DNA of 64,000 nucleotides from assembly GCA_034522055.1 (NCBI GenBank), contig JAXHLS010000006.1, positions 893,643 through 957,642 of the forward strand. Reading direction: 5' to 3'. This document shows, piece by piece, positions 49,227-56,673 of the stretch. The notes under the pieces were generated by a model. It saw only the letters and a list, made by a program, of their open reading frames with translations. It searched no databases and had not been told where the DNA came from. Origin of the DNA: Gammaproteobacteria bacterium. Its GTDB lineage: Bacteria > Pseudomonadota > Gammaproteobacteria > JAABTG01. Within the stretch, counting starts at the first letter, position 1. Every line of letters begins with the position of its first letter. A program made the translations under genes and the position numbers.

Positions 49227-50217
49227 CGCATTACGCCGGGTCCTTGCCGGCACCCCTGCCGAGCTTACGGCCCAGCGGTTGACGGCCGCCAACTCCGAAC
49301 TGCTGACTGCCCGCAAGATCCGCGACCGGGCGCAGTCGGTCCACCACCAGGCGGTGAAGGATGCCCGGGACGCCCGTGCTGCGGCTACTGCTGCAGCCGA
49401 CCGGCTGGGGGCCACGCCAGAAGATAACGCCAACCACCGCATGCTCGCCGAACAGGCCGACCGCCTGGAGACGGCCGCACAGGAAGCCGAGGCAGCGCGT
49501 GATCGTGCCGTGGCGAAGCTGACCGATGCCGCCCGGACTTTCGAGCATTGGCAAGGTGAGGCCGAGACGGCGGAGTCGACGGTGCCGACTTTGGCCGACG
49601 TCAAAGCGCTGCAAGAGAAAGTCGCGAAGACCGAAGCCGAAGCCGCCGCAGTCTTGGAGCACATCGAGGCGGTGGAGGAGCGCGCGGCCGCCTTGGCGGA
49701 GCAGGCGCCCGACCTCGAGGAACTGCGCAGTGACGTGGCGGAGCTGGCAGCCGCGGAGATCATGGGCGCCAAGGCCGAGGGGTTGGCCGCCGCCCGCAAG
49801 AAGTTGGCGACGGCCGAAAAGGATGCGGGAGAGACCACGGCGGCAGTTGCCGATCTTGAACTCACGCTCAGCGGCTTGCGGACCCGGCATGCTCAGGCCG
49901 CCGAGGCCGCGGCGCAGTCCAGGGAGCTACTGCCAGGTGTTGTTGAGCGCGCCCTGCTGGCCCTGGCGGATCAGTACCACGCCAAATATCTGAAGGCGGA
50001 GGCCGCGGCCCGGGAGGCCTATGCGCCCCTGCTGGGTCTCGATGTTGCCTTGCACCAGCTGGGTCGCGTGCAGAGCATCACCCGGCACGGCGATCACAAG
50101 CCGGTCGCGAGCGTCGATCCGAATCGCCCGGATCCCGATCTGCTATCGAAGGGCGTCAAATTGGTGGATGCCGAAACGGCAAAGGCCGGCGTCACCCTTG
50201 ACGGTATTACCCAGTAG
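49213..50217 (+). CDS. Long coiled-coil protein of the element
   Basis: 334 aa with AAGGAG eight to ten bases upstream. Residues about 20-250 are almost continuous coiled coil (EKVAKTEAEAAAVLEHIEAV), ending in a globular-looking tail (HQLGRVQSITRHGDHKPVAS). No membrane or signal segment. Alanine, glutamate and arginine dominate. Such proteins occur as phage scaffold-like or cargo proteins; no family was recognised. Confidence 0.65.
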   Translation: MGTFSALRRVLAGTPAELTAQRLTAANSELLTARKIRDRAQSVHHQAVKDARDARAAATAAADRLGATPEDNANHRMLAEQADRLETAAQEAEAARDRAVAKLTDAARTFEHWQGEAETAESTVPTLADVKALQEKVAKTEAEAAAVLEHIEAVEERAAALAEQAPDLEELRSDVAELAAAEIMGAKAEGLAAARKKLATAEKDAGETTAAVADLELTLSGLRTRHAQAAEAAAQSRELLPGVVERALLALADQYHAKYLKAEAAAREAYAPLLGLDVALHQLGRVQSITRHGDHKPVASVDPNRPDPDLLSKGVKLVDAETAKAGVTLDGITQ

Positions 50218-50228
50218 GAGGCCACAGC

Positions 50229-50349
50229 ATGAGCGAAGCGACTTCTATCCAGAATGCCTATTTCGTGTCCTTGGTGCGCCACGGCATTGCGCAGGGCATG
50301 AGCCGCCGCGAGGCTGAGCAGGCCGCCGGCCAGGAGGCCCCGGAGGCCC
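50229..50349 (+). other. 5' part of a possible frameshifted small gene
   Basis: GGAGG precedes ATG 50229, and the first 40 codons look genuine (MSEATSIQNAYFVSLVRHGI, MSRREAEQAAGQEA). From about 50350 the frame turns into Arg/Pro-rich sequence, while another frame becomes protein-like (see 50350-50559). It may be one gene with a frameshift or two overlapping ones. Confidence 0.35.
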
Positions 50350-50559
50350 ATGCCGCGCACCTGCTGCACCAGGCGCCGCAACTTCGTCAGCGGAGAGCAC
50401 TACGAGCCGGGCACGGGCGTGGGCTTCTTCATCCAGGAGATCAGCCGCCCCTATATCGAGCGCGGTCTGGATCGTCACGCCGCAGCCGTGCAAGCGCTCG
50501 CCGATCATTCGAACGTGCGGGCCGCGGTGGCCCGGGCGGTAGCGGCGGGCCGTGCTTGA
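50350..50559 (+). CDS. Small hypothetical protein
   Basis: 69 aa, MPRTCCTRRRNFVSGEHYEP, then GTGVGFFIQEISRPYIERGL and a helical tail. This frame is protein-like whereas the overlapping one is not. It overlaps the next gene by 8 bp. A GGAGG three bases before the ATG is close but could serve. No family recognised. Confidence 0.45.
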   Translation: MPRTCCTRRRNFVSGEHYEPGTGVGFFIQEISRPYIERGLDRHAAAVQALADHSNVRAAVARAVAAGRA

Positions 50560-50824
50560 ACGCCTACGCGTGATTGTGTGCGATGAGCTGCGCCGCTCCC
50601 AAGATCCAGAGCAGGCGGCCGATCGCATCTGTGATCGGGTGCGGCATGAGTTTGGCGGCACTCGTACCTGGGTCCCGGCTCGAGTGTCGCAGGAGCGCAT
50701 CGTGGATGCCTTGGGGGAGGGCGTTAAGCCGGCCGAAGTTGCCAAGCGTTTGGGCGTCAACGTGTCCACAGTCTACCGCGCCTATACCCGCCAGCGGCGG
50801 GTGCGAAGTTCCGGCATCGAGTGA
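50552..50824 (+). CDS. HTH protein, possible late-gene activator
   Basis: 90 aa from GTG 50552. The N-terminal part is helical (LERLRVIVCDELRRSQDPEQ); the C-terminus is a clear HTH (VKPAEVAKRLGVNVSTVYRA) like resolvase or Mor-type activators. The N-half with a middle GGTRTWVPAR recalls the Mor/C family of phage Mu, at low confidence. Confidence 0.6.
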   Translation: MLERLRVIVCDELRRSQDPEQAADRICDRVRHEFGGTRTWVPARVSQERIVDALGEGVKPAEVAKRLGVNVSTVYRAYTRQRRVRSSGIE

Positions 50825-51033
50825 GTGCCATGGCAAGGCCCAGCGGGCGGTGGCCTTAAACACCCGCAGGCGGCGGCGCCCCTCCTCTGGCTATCCAACA
50901 GGGCGCAGAGCTGCCCCGGTTCCCCTCACCGGTATGGGGCCGTCCCCGAGGGGTGGGTGGGGCGGCAGATTGTCATGATGAATAACTGAAGGAGGCCCCA
51001 TGGCTGACAGCACAGCAAAAATCTGTCGCCTTC

Positions 51034-51279
51034 ATGTCGACACCGGAAAACATCGAAGCTGTTCGAGTAGTCTCTCGGGAGTTACTGCAGCGGGGACGGT
51101 TAGAGGCGGATCACATTGACGTGTTGATCGAGCTTGCCGACGGCCGTGTCTCTTACAACGAATATGCTCGGTGGATGAGCATGGCCGGAATAAAGCCCGT
51201 GCAAGTTATCGCTGTCGATGAGCCCCGACCGGAGCCCACAGTCATGCAAGTGACCGCGATCGATGTACAGCGCGAGTAG
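51034..51279 (+). CDS. Small hypothetical protein
   Basis: 81 aa, MSTPENIEAVRVVSRELLQR, acidic C-terminus. No good ribosome-binding site lies before ATG 51034; a strong GGAGG lies upstream of an out-of-frame ATG at 51000, so a frameshift near 51000-51034 is possible. It is followed by a strong terminator. No family recognised. Confidence 0.5.
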   Translation: MSTPENIEAVRVVSRELLQRGRLEADHIDVLIELADGRVSYNEYARWMSMAGIKPVQVIAVDEPRPEPTVMQVTAIDVQRE

Positions 51280-51299
51280 CGCCCCCCTGCCCCTATTGA

Positions 51300-51326
51300 G
51301 CCCGGCCCCGTGCCGGGCTTTTTTTT
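51300..51326 (+). terminator. Intrinsic terminator of the element's backbone operon
   Basis: GCCCGGC / GCCGGGC with a CCCGT loop, followed by eight T. It lies 21 bp after the last backbone gene and is the clearest Rho-independent terminator in the window. Confidence 0.88.
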
Positions 51327-51348
51327 GCCCCTTCCCGGGTGACCACGA

Positions 51349-51364
51349 GTCAATAATTATTGAC
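51349..51364. promoter_or_regulatory. Perfect 16-bp palindrome GTCAATAATTATTGAC
   Basis: A perfect, AT-rich inverted repeat in GC-rich DNA, 23 bp after the terminator and directly before a small open frame. It looks like a repressor operator. Confidence 0.45.
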
Positions 51365-51562
51365 GTGCCCGACCTGCCCGCGGGTAAGCGCGCCGCGAAG
51401 CTGGCCGAGCTGGATACGGCCATCGCCGCGAAGGAATCCGAATTGGTGCAACTCCATGAACTGGCTGACGCCTCCGGGATCGTCCTGAAGTCTGACCCCG
51501 CCCTGCCGAAGTCCGCCGCCACCCGCCGCCGCGACGGCAATCTGGTAGATCCTGACGCATAA
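51365..51562 (+). CDS. Small hypothetical protein
   Basis: 65 aa from GTG 51365 (MPDLPAGKRAAKLAELDTAI), helical, charged. A longer reading to 51263 passes through the terminator and is unlikely. No family recognised. Confidence 0.35.
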   Translation: MPDLPAGKRAAKLAELDTAIAAKESELVQLHELADASGIVLKSDPALPKSAATRRRDGNLVDPDA

Positions 51563-51956
51563 CTGCGAGTGACGGAACTGGCCGACTGGCCATCTGGAGG
51601 CCGTGGGCCTGGAGTCTGAAGCCAAGCTTGCAGCCCTCTTTCAGGCCCTGGTAGCCGCCGAGGGCAGTGGCAATGCTTTCCTGCGGTGGCCGGCTGCCCG
51701 CATGCTGGCACATTTCGAAGCGGGTCGCTGCTCTGGTGCCGGGCTAGCGGCGCAGCGCCTACAGGAAGCGCCTCCATCTTCGACAAGCCGCGGCGGCCCT
51801 GGCCCCCGACGCTGGCCGCTGGCCGCTGGCAATAGGCGCGCGGGCGGCTGAGCTGCAGCATCAAGATTTGCCGGTGCCGGACATTCTTCCCATGCTCGGA
51901 GTCAAGCGACACCTGCTTCAGCGAAAACGCGCGTTAAATCAGTCAGAGAAAATCGA
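51563..51956. other. Spacer between backbone and cargo
   Basis: No convincing gene. A GTG frame at 51603-51851 encodes 82 residues that begin well (GLESEAKLAALFQALVAAEG) and end in Pro/Arg/Gly-rich sequence; it may be a decayed gene end. Confidence 0.4.
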
Positions 51957-52955
51957 TCATGATAGGTCCTTTAGGCCTACATTCTTGGCGATCTTGACGG
52001 CAACACGCTTGAAATCCTTGTACGCATCGCTCACTGCGTAAGTATGTGCGCCGAGGGCGCCATCAGCGGGCTTCAGGAAGAACATTGGTTTGCGAGCCTC
52101 CTGAGCGAGAGGCATAAGGCTGCGATAGTCCTTGAGCTTGGCGATACAGTTGGGGTCGGTATCGATTTTGATCTGTTGGTCAGGTTCCTGGTTAAGTACA
52201 GCCCTCATGTAGGTGGATGGGATGCGAGCAATCCAGCGCTCGAAAGCCTTAACGGGTCGGTCAAGCCGAGTGGAGTGTCGCAGCACCATGTAGCCAATGG
52301 GCTCGATATTGCCCCCTGGTAGGCTAAGGTCTGCTGGCGGATTTTCACCCAGTCGCTTAGTCCACCCTTCACGCCACCTACGTACGGCGGGACCTAGATT
52401 TTGCAGACCTTGAAGTGAAAACAGATCCGGCCCCAATGGGATAGCCACAAAGTCCGATGCAATCAGCGAAGCACGGTTGATCGCACCAAGGTTTGGGCCC
52501 AAATCAATCATGATGGCATCAGCGCCGTGTTTTTCCCCAGCTTTCTGTGTCACGCGCCAAAACGCTGACATTATACGGAATGCACGAGCGTCTCCCCCAA
52601 GACACTTCGGCCACACCTCGGACAAATCATCTTCAAAGGTAGATAGCGCCATGTCTCCAAGAATTAGCCCCAATCGATCAGAAATAATTTCAACGTGGGG
52701 ATCAAGGATATCTCCCGTGCCATCTTTGAGTGGCTTGACAGCACCAAAGATCGTTTGCGGATCTCCGTGATTCAACATGACGGCTTCGAGCCGGTCCTCA
52801 TCAAGAAAAGCTGCCGTAAGATTACTTTGGGGATCGAGGTCGGCTGCGATCACGCGTAGGCCATTGTCGGCCAACATCCACGACAAGTGATAGACCATGG
52901 ATGTCTTTCCAACGCCGCCCTTGTTGTTGAAAAACGCGATGACAGGGATGCTCAT
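51957..52955 (-). CDS. ParA-family ATPase
   Basis: 332 aa deviant-Walker ATPase. The signature KGGVGKTS lies at residues 12-19 (FFNNKGGVGKTSMVYHLSWM), Walker A' DLDPQSNLTAAFL at about 40, and DAIMIDLGPNLGAINRASL near 140. There is no ParB gene nearby; instead it overlaps the upstream ATPase gene by 4 bp (ATGA, 52952-52955). That coupling points to a two-protein module rather than plain partition. GC content is below that of the chromosome. Confidence 0.9.
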   Translation of the reverse strand: MSIPVIAFFNNKGGVGKTSMVYHLSWMLADNGLRVIAADLDPQSNLTAAFLDEDRLEAVMLNHGDPQTIFGAVKPLKDGTGDILDPHVEIISDRLGLILGDMALSTFEDDLSEVWPKCLGGDARAFRIMSAFWRVTQKAGEKHGADAIMIDLGPNLGAINRASLIASDFVAIPLGPDLFSLQGLQNLGPAVRRWREGWTKRLGENPPADLSLPGGNIEPIGYMVLRHSTRLDRPVKAFERWIARIPSTYMRAVLNQEPDQQIKIDTDPNCIAKLKDYRSLMPLAQEARKPMFFLKPADGALGAHTYAVSDAYKDFKRVAVKIAKNVGLKDLS

Positions 52956-54145
52956 GGACGCCTCCTTAAAATGACGGCGATGTGGTTATCTTCGACTTGG
53001 AACTCGGGCAACGGACTGCCATTCTTCTCCATCTCTCTCCGAGCCAACGCAATGCCATAGCCGAAGCGTTGCACATAACCCAGTTCTTTCATCACGCCGG
53101 CCAAGTTCGGGTTGCGGTAGTCATTTGCACCGGGCTGACCAAAGTCCTCTTTAGTGACTTGCCCGAAGGGGCCGCCTGGGTTCTGAATCTCAACGCGATC
53201 ATTGAACCAGTAAACGCGGACTGGCGCATTGGTGTTTTCGTAGGTCCTGTGGAGTACCGCATTGCGGACAAGCTGCTGAAGCGCCACTACAGGATAATCA
53301 GGTGTTCGTACTTCCGTGACGCCACTTGTGAAGTCAGCAGATGACTGGATGTTGTTTTTAATCAGGTCCTCGACTTCCTCGAGAAGATCGGGGAGCGGCC
53401 CACGGACCTCACGTTGATTCCTCACGGGGTCGCCGAGATGTTCTCCGTCGATGCGAACGAACTGTATGTAGGCGCATGCAATCCAGTCCGCCGGAGACTT
53501 GCCCACAGTCAGCAATCCGAGCATCGTCGAACAGAGGGGCGGACCGGGATGAGCAAATTTTGCCGCGGCGAGTTGATCTTCTAGGGACCGCTGGTTCTGC
53601 TCAATGACCTCAGTCGAAACGGAGTTCGGAAGATAGGTACGCCTGAAAAGAAAATCGTCAAGTTGATCCAGTCCAGCATCTTGAAAGGGCCGAATATCTG
53701 CTGGGAGATCACGATACCTCCTCTTTTCGTTGAGTCGGCGTTCATCATCCGCGTTTGCAATTCCCTTACGGGGGCCCGAACGAATCCACACCGATCCCTT
53801 GAATCGTACTGGAGGAGACGACGAGGGGTGCACGATTACAACCGCCATGTCATAACCTTTGAGATTTAGTTTCTGGACGTCCAGAGACGGAAACGGAACG
53901 ATGTTTCCGTCGCCCCGCATCGCAGCAAGGTTCAGTAGCAATTGGTCAGTGATCTCTAGCCCTGTCGGTTGTCCATTGTCGCCAACGCCAACGAATAACA
54001 CCCCAGGTTGTTGATGATCAGGAAGATCATTGGCAAAGGCGCATACCGCTTGGCGAAACTTGTCGCCATTGTTTGAGGATTGCGTTCGCTCCGCGCGGTC
54101 AGACTCGATCTCGTCCAGCAGAGCTTCAAGCTGTTCTTTTGTCAT
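52952..54145 (-). CDS. AlbA_2 (Schlafen-like) DNA-binding / HATPase-type protein
   Basis: 397 aa. The N-terminal half is an AlbA_2 domain (FRQAVCAFANDLPDHQQPGV, LFVGVGDNGQPTGLEI); the C-terminal half resembles HATPase_c_4 of the RecG-related putative transcriptional regulators (ALQQLVRNAVLHRTYENTNA, VEIQNPGGPFGQV, RNPNLAGVMKELGYVQRFG). It is the first gene of the pair with ParA. Similar proteins act as regulators or in defence contexts, but the function of this pair is unknown to me. Codon use and lower GC suggest separate acquisition. Confidence 0.85.
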   Translation of the reverse strand: MTKEQLEALLDEIESDRAERTQSSNNGDKFRQAVCAFANDLPDHQQPGVLFVGVGDNGQPTGLEITDQLLLNLAAMRGDGNIVPFPSLDVQKLNLKGYDMAVVIVHPSSSPPVRFKGSVWIRSGPRKGIANADDERRLNEKRRYRDLPADIRPFQDAGLDQLDDFLFRRTYLPNSVSTEVIEQNQRSLEDQLAAAKFAHPGPPLCSTMLGLLTVGKSPADWIACAYIQFVRIDGEHLGDPVRNQREVRGPLPDLLEEVEDLIKNNIQSSADFTSGVTEVRTPDYPVVALQQLVRNAVLHRTYENTNAPVRVYWFNDRVEIQNPGGPFGQVTKEDFGQPGANDYRNPNLAGVMKELGYVQRFGYGIALARREMEKNGSPLPEFQVEDNHIAVILRRRP

Positions 54146-54323
54146 GGCGTGCGTTCAGTTCTCGTTGACGCTGCAAGCATGTGCTGCGGGCTAATCAGCA
54201 CACTGCCCTTGGCTTTGGTTAGAAGGTTGACGCATGGATCCTGAATGCACAGAAGGCCCGGACTGCCGGCCGCTGGCGAAGCGGCACAAGCTGAAGCGGC
54301 CAGAGTAGGCGAGGCGTAAGCGA

Positions 54324-55103
54324 CTAGGCCGCCTCCCGTAACACATCGGCGAACTCGTCCGGCCTAGACCAGCGCGACACAGTGGACAGGCTCTCCACTA
54401 GGCTGAAGTCTTCGTCAGACCAGATGTCGGCAGTGTCGTCAAAGAGTGAGACGAAGTGTAAGGCCTCCGGGCCAGCCGCCAGGTGATTCAAATCGAACCA
54501 TGCTGCTGTGACGTGCTCGACCACAGCCCGGGCCCTTGAGCGATTTGCGGTGCTCAGCACGTAGACCAGGGAGCTGCGGGCCGGCACTCGCACGTGGAAG
54601 TCAACCGTCCAGCCTCTACCGGAGTTACCGGCCAGCTTTTCCCGCGGCTGGAAGTGGAACTGGTGCTCTGATAGGTAATCTGCGACCTCATCGACAATGG
54701 ACTCCACTGCCCGGGTTCTGAAGGTAAACCAGATGTCCGAAACCCGCAGCGACGCTTGGGCAACACGGATGACCACCGCCGCCAAGGAGTCCCCGGGGCG
54801 GCAGCGGGCGAGTAGCATGCCACGGTAGAATTCCACGCCATGGGTCAAACAGGCGTCTTCGATAAGCTTAAGCTGCTTAGGCGAACGGCGCAGGCTGACA
54901 GATTGCATGCGCAGCCATCGTGTGGTTTCTCCCAGATCAGTGACCGTTATGAGGTCATCCTCGATCTTGCAGAAGAGGTCGATGTTGTCGCCATCTGGGA
55001 ATAGGTAAGGCGTACGAATGCGCTGATAGCCCCCCTGCTCCGAACAAGTGAATAGCTCACTGAGATTGGCCTTAAATTCCTGGCATATCATGTGCACGCT
55101 CAT
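54324..55103 (-). CDS. DUF1828 domain protein
   Basis: 259 aa soluble protein. The N-terminal about 100 residues fit DUF1828 (RIRTPYLFPDGDNIDLFCKI, ITVTDLGETTRWL); the C-terminal part resembles DUF1829 (VDEVADYLSEHQFHFQPREK). It overlaps the upstream gene by 4 bp (55100-55103). The 178 bp to the next gene (54146-54323) hold nothing clear. Function unknown; such proteins often sit in mobile elements in two-gene units. Confidence 0.82.
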   Translation of the reverse strand: MSVHMICQEFKANLSELFTCSEQGGYQRIRTPYLFPDGDNIDLFCKIEDDLITVTDLGETTRWLRMQSVSLRRSPKQLKLIEDACLTHGVEFYRGMLLARCRPGDSLAAVVIRVAQASLRVSDIWFTFRTRAVESIVDEVADYLSEHQFHFQPREKLAGNSGRGWTVDFHVRVPARSSLVYVLSTANRSRARAVVEHVTAAWFDLNHLAAGPEALHFVSLFDDTADIWSDEDFSLVESLSTVSRWSRPDEFADVLREAA

Positions 55104-55561
55104 AAGAGCAGTTCCTCTTGAACCGCTGGCGGTTGGGCAAGCCGGCCGCCGACATGTTTAATTTTAGCCTCTGCGCAGAACTGCTCCCAGACAGCTACCG
55201 GCTCGGTCGCGAGCGTCGTGATGTCCTCGGGCACATATGCTTCCTTATCCCGGAATTGCTCCGTCCAGCTGTGCTTGTGTTTTTCCCCTACCTGCGTGCA
55301 CTCGGGATTATGATGGTCCTTCCCCATATCCAGCCCGTAAATGCGTCCATCTGTCTTTAGAATCAGCATATAAGAGAGCGTGCCCGCATAACGATTGTAG
55401 CTGCCCCGCACAAATAGCGGCCATCCGACGTCCGAATGTATCTCCACCCGGAACTCAACCGCGGGGGAGTGATCCTCGTCCTCCGTCCACTCGATACCGC
55501 CGTTTATCTCCTTGGAATTATCCTCCAGGATTGAGGCGAATTCTGCATTCGTCAGTGCCAT
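55100..55561 (-). CDS. DUF6978-like protein
   Basis: 153 aa from ATG 55561 with AGGAGAG upstream. The segment DGRIYGLDMGKDHHNPECTQ followed by HKHSWTEQF recalls the DUF6978 family. A frame open to 56122 lacks a supported start. It forms a coupled pair with the DUF1828 gene (ATGA overlap). I consider the family call likely but not certain, and no activity can be assigned. Confidence 0.7.
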   Translation of the reverse strand: MALTNAEFASILEDNSKEINGGIEWTEDEDHSPAVEFRVEIHSDVGWPLFVRGSYNRYAGTLSYMLILKTDGRIYGLDMGKDHHNPECTQVGEKHKHSWTEQFRDKEAYVPEDITTLATEPVAVWEQFCAEAKIKHVGGRLAQPPAVQEELLL

Positions 55562-55880
55562 TATCTCTCCTGCTATCGTTTTGGGCACCTTGGCGCGTAC
55601 CCACACCTCTTCAGCTAGCTCCGCGGTGATATCGGTTCGATAAGACCGACAGATTCCCCCTGTAGTGAAGGACGAACCGCTTCTGAGGACGAAACACCGA
55701 CAGTCTCTACGACCGCTGGAGCGTTCCGCCGGACCTTGAGCCCGCTCCCGGAAGGGGGTCAACGGACACCGGCAACGCCGAGCAGCTATGGAGCTACGGC
55801 GCTCCCTGGGCCGCCAGGGCGACGACCCACGGGATAGCGGCGATGGTGCCGCGGGAGGGCATGCTGGCGTCCGTGCTGAC
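55562..55880. other. 319-bp spacer
   Basis: No gene recognised between the DUF6978-like gene and the DUF4124 gene. The spacer should contain the promoter of the DUF6978/DUF1828 pair; no strong hexamers were seen. Confidence 0.5.
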
Positions 55881-56288
55881 TCAAGGGCAGCCCATAACGC
55901 GCTGCTGACGGATTGCGTTGTTGGCGCGCCTGCCGTGGCCGTAGATGGTCTCAATGCGGGCAAACTCTTGGCACTGGCGGCGCTTGTCCTGCTCCTCACG
56001 GAGGGCGCGATAGTCGTCTCGCACCTGTTCGCGCTCTTGGGCGCGGCGCTCGTAGGCCTCGCGCTGCTCGATCTGGCGGTGACGTTCCTCCTCCTTCGAC
56101 CGCAGGTTAGTTCGGCGATCACCCTCGATAGCGTTGTCGAATATCTGGACCTCCTCGGTACGAGCGTGATCCGGCGGGGCGTCGCCGTAGTGGACTTGCC
56201 CCTCCTCGTCCACCCACTTCTTGATGCTGCCAGCCGTCGCGGGCAAGGCGATGGTCAGGGCGATGATGGCAATAACCGTGCTGCGCAT
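55881..56288 (-). CDS. DUF4124-domain secreted protein
   Basis: 135 aa exported protein. Signal peptide MRSTVIAIIALTIALPATA, then the DUF4124 core SIKKWVDEEGQVHYGDAPP, then a strongly charged coiled-coil (EEERHRQIEQREAYERRAQE) and two C-terminal cysteines. DUF4124 proteins are periplasmic or envelope proteins of unknown function, common in gammaproteobacteria. It is the last gene before the right attachment site. Confidence 0.88.
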   Translation of the reverse strand: MRSTVIAIIALTIALPATAGSIKKWVDEEGQVHYGDAPPDHARTEEVQIFDNAIEGDRRTNLRSKEEERHRQIEQREAYERRAQEREQVRDDYRALREEQDKRRQCQEFARIETIYGHGRRANNAIRQQRVMGCP

Positions 56289-56385
56289 GGGGTCCCTCCG
56301 TCTGGTTCGCTATCCCGGGCAGAGAGCATACCACTGACGGCCGGAGTAGGCGCCAGGGTGGCCCCGCTACTACGTAGGTGCACCT

Positions 56386-56455
56386 TGTGTGCACTTTAGG
56401 ACGTGCTGAAAAACTGAAAAACAGACCCAAAATCGGTGCACACACGGCGCACACA
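56386..56455. other. Candidate integrase arm-binding sites, right
   Basis: GTGCACACA at 56436-56444, the near-copy GCGCACACA at 56447-56455, and an inverted copy TGTGTGCAC at 56386-56394. They mirror the pair next to the left core. Confidence 0.5.
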
Positions 56456-56543
56456 GTATGGGGTTATCTATTTGTTTTCATTGGAGTTTACAAATGATGC
56501 CCATGCACACGAAGAGTATGTGCACCTTGGAATCGTCAGTCAT
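56434..56543 (-). pseudogene. Stranded original 5' end of the tyrosine phosphatase gene
   Basis: From ATG 56543 the minus strand reads MTDDSKVH then ILFVCMG inside the attachment core, after which element DNA follows and a stop comes six codons later (IICKLQ then TGA). The residues match the phosphatase P-loop in frame, so this is the pre-insertion gene start. It lies 130 bp downstream of frdB. Confidence 0.88.
56498..56519. other. Attachment site, right (attR core)
   Basis: 22-bp perfect copy of 39699-39720. Confidence 0.92.
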
Positions 56544-56647
56544 AAGTCGCTGTCATGGGATGGGTCAAGCCGTTGGCATTGTAGGGCGCTGCCGTCACCG
56601 GCACCAGGGTTGTCCCGGCAATCTATGCCCGGGGCCCGGATGTGGAT

Positions 56648-56661
56648 CGGGATGTATCCCG
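56648..56661 (-). terminator. Hairpin after frdB
   Basis: CGGGAT-GT-ATCCCG, 12 bp after the frdB stop on the minus strand; flanking bases extend the pairing imperfectly. No T-run. Confidence 0.35.
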
Positions 56662-56673
56662 ACATCCGGCCTA

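Larger units (their letters stand above)
39699..56519. mobile_element. Integrated element of about 16.8 kb in the tyrosine phosphatase gene
   Basis: Bounded by a 22-bp perfect direct repeat. It encodes a tyrosine recombinase at the left end, an AlpA-like gene, a primase-helicase, small phage-like proteins, and right-end cargo. Gene order resembles phage satellites and small integrative elements; no capsid, tail or conjugation genes are present. Two transposons lie inside it. Integrase and AlpA-like genes are both broken, so self-excision is unlikely. The region from about 52 to 55.5 kb is visibly less GC-rich than the chromosome. Confidence 0.9.

Noticed and set aside
55562-56122. 187-codon N-terminal extension of the DUF6978-like protein
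   Set aside because: The extension is Arg/Ser/Pro-rich, overlaps the DUF4124 gene and ignores a good ribosome-binding site before 55561.
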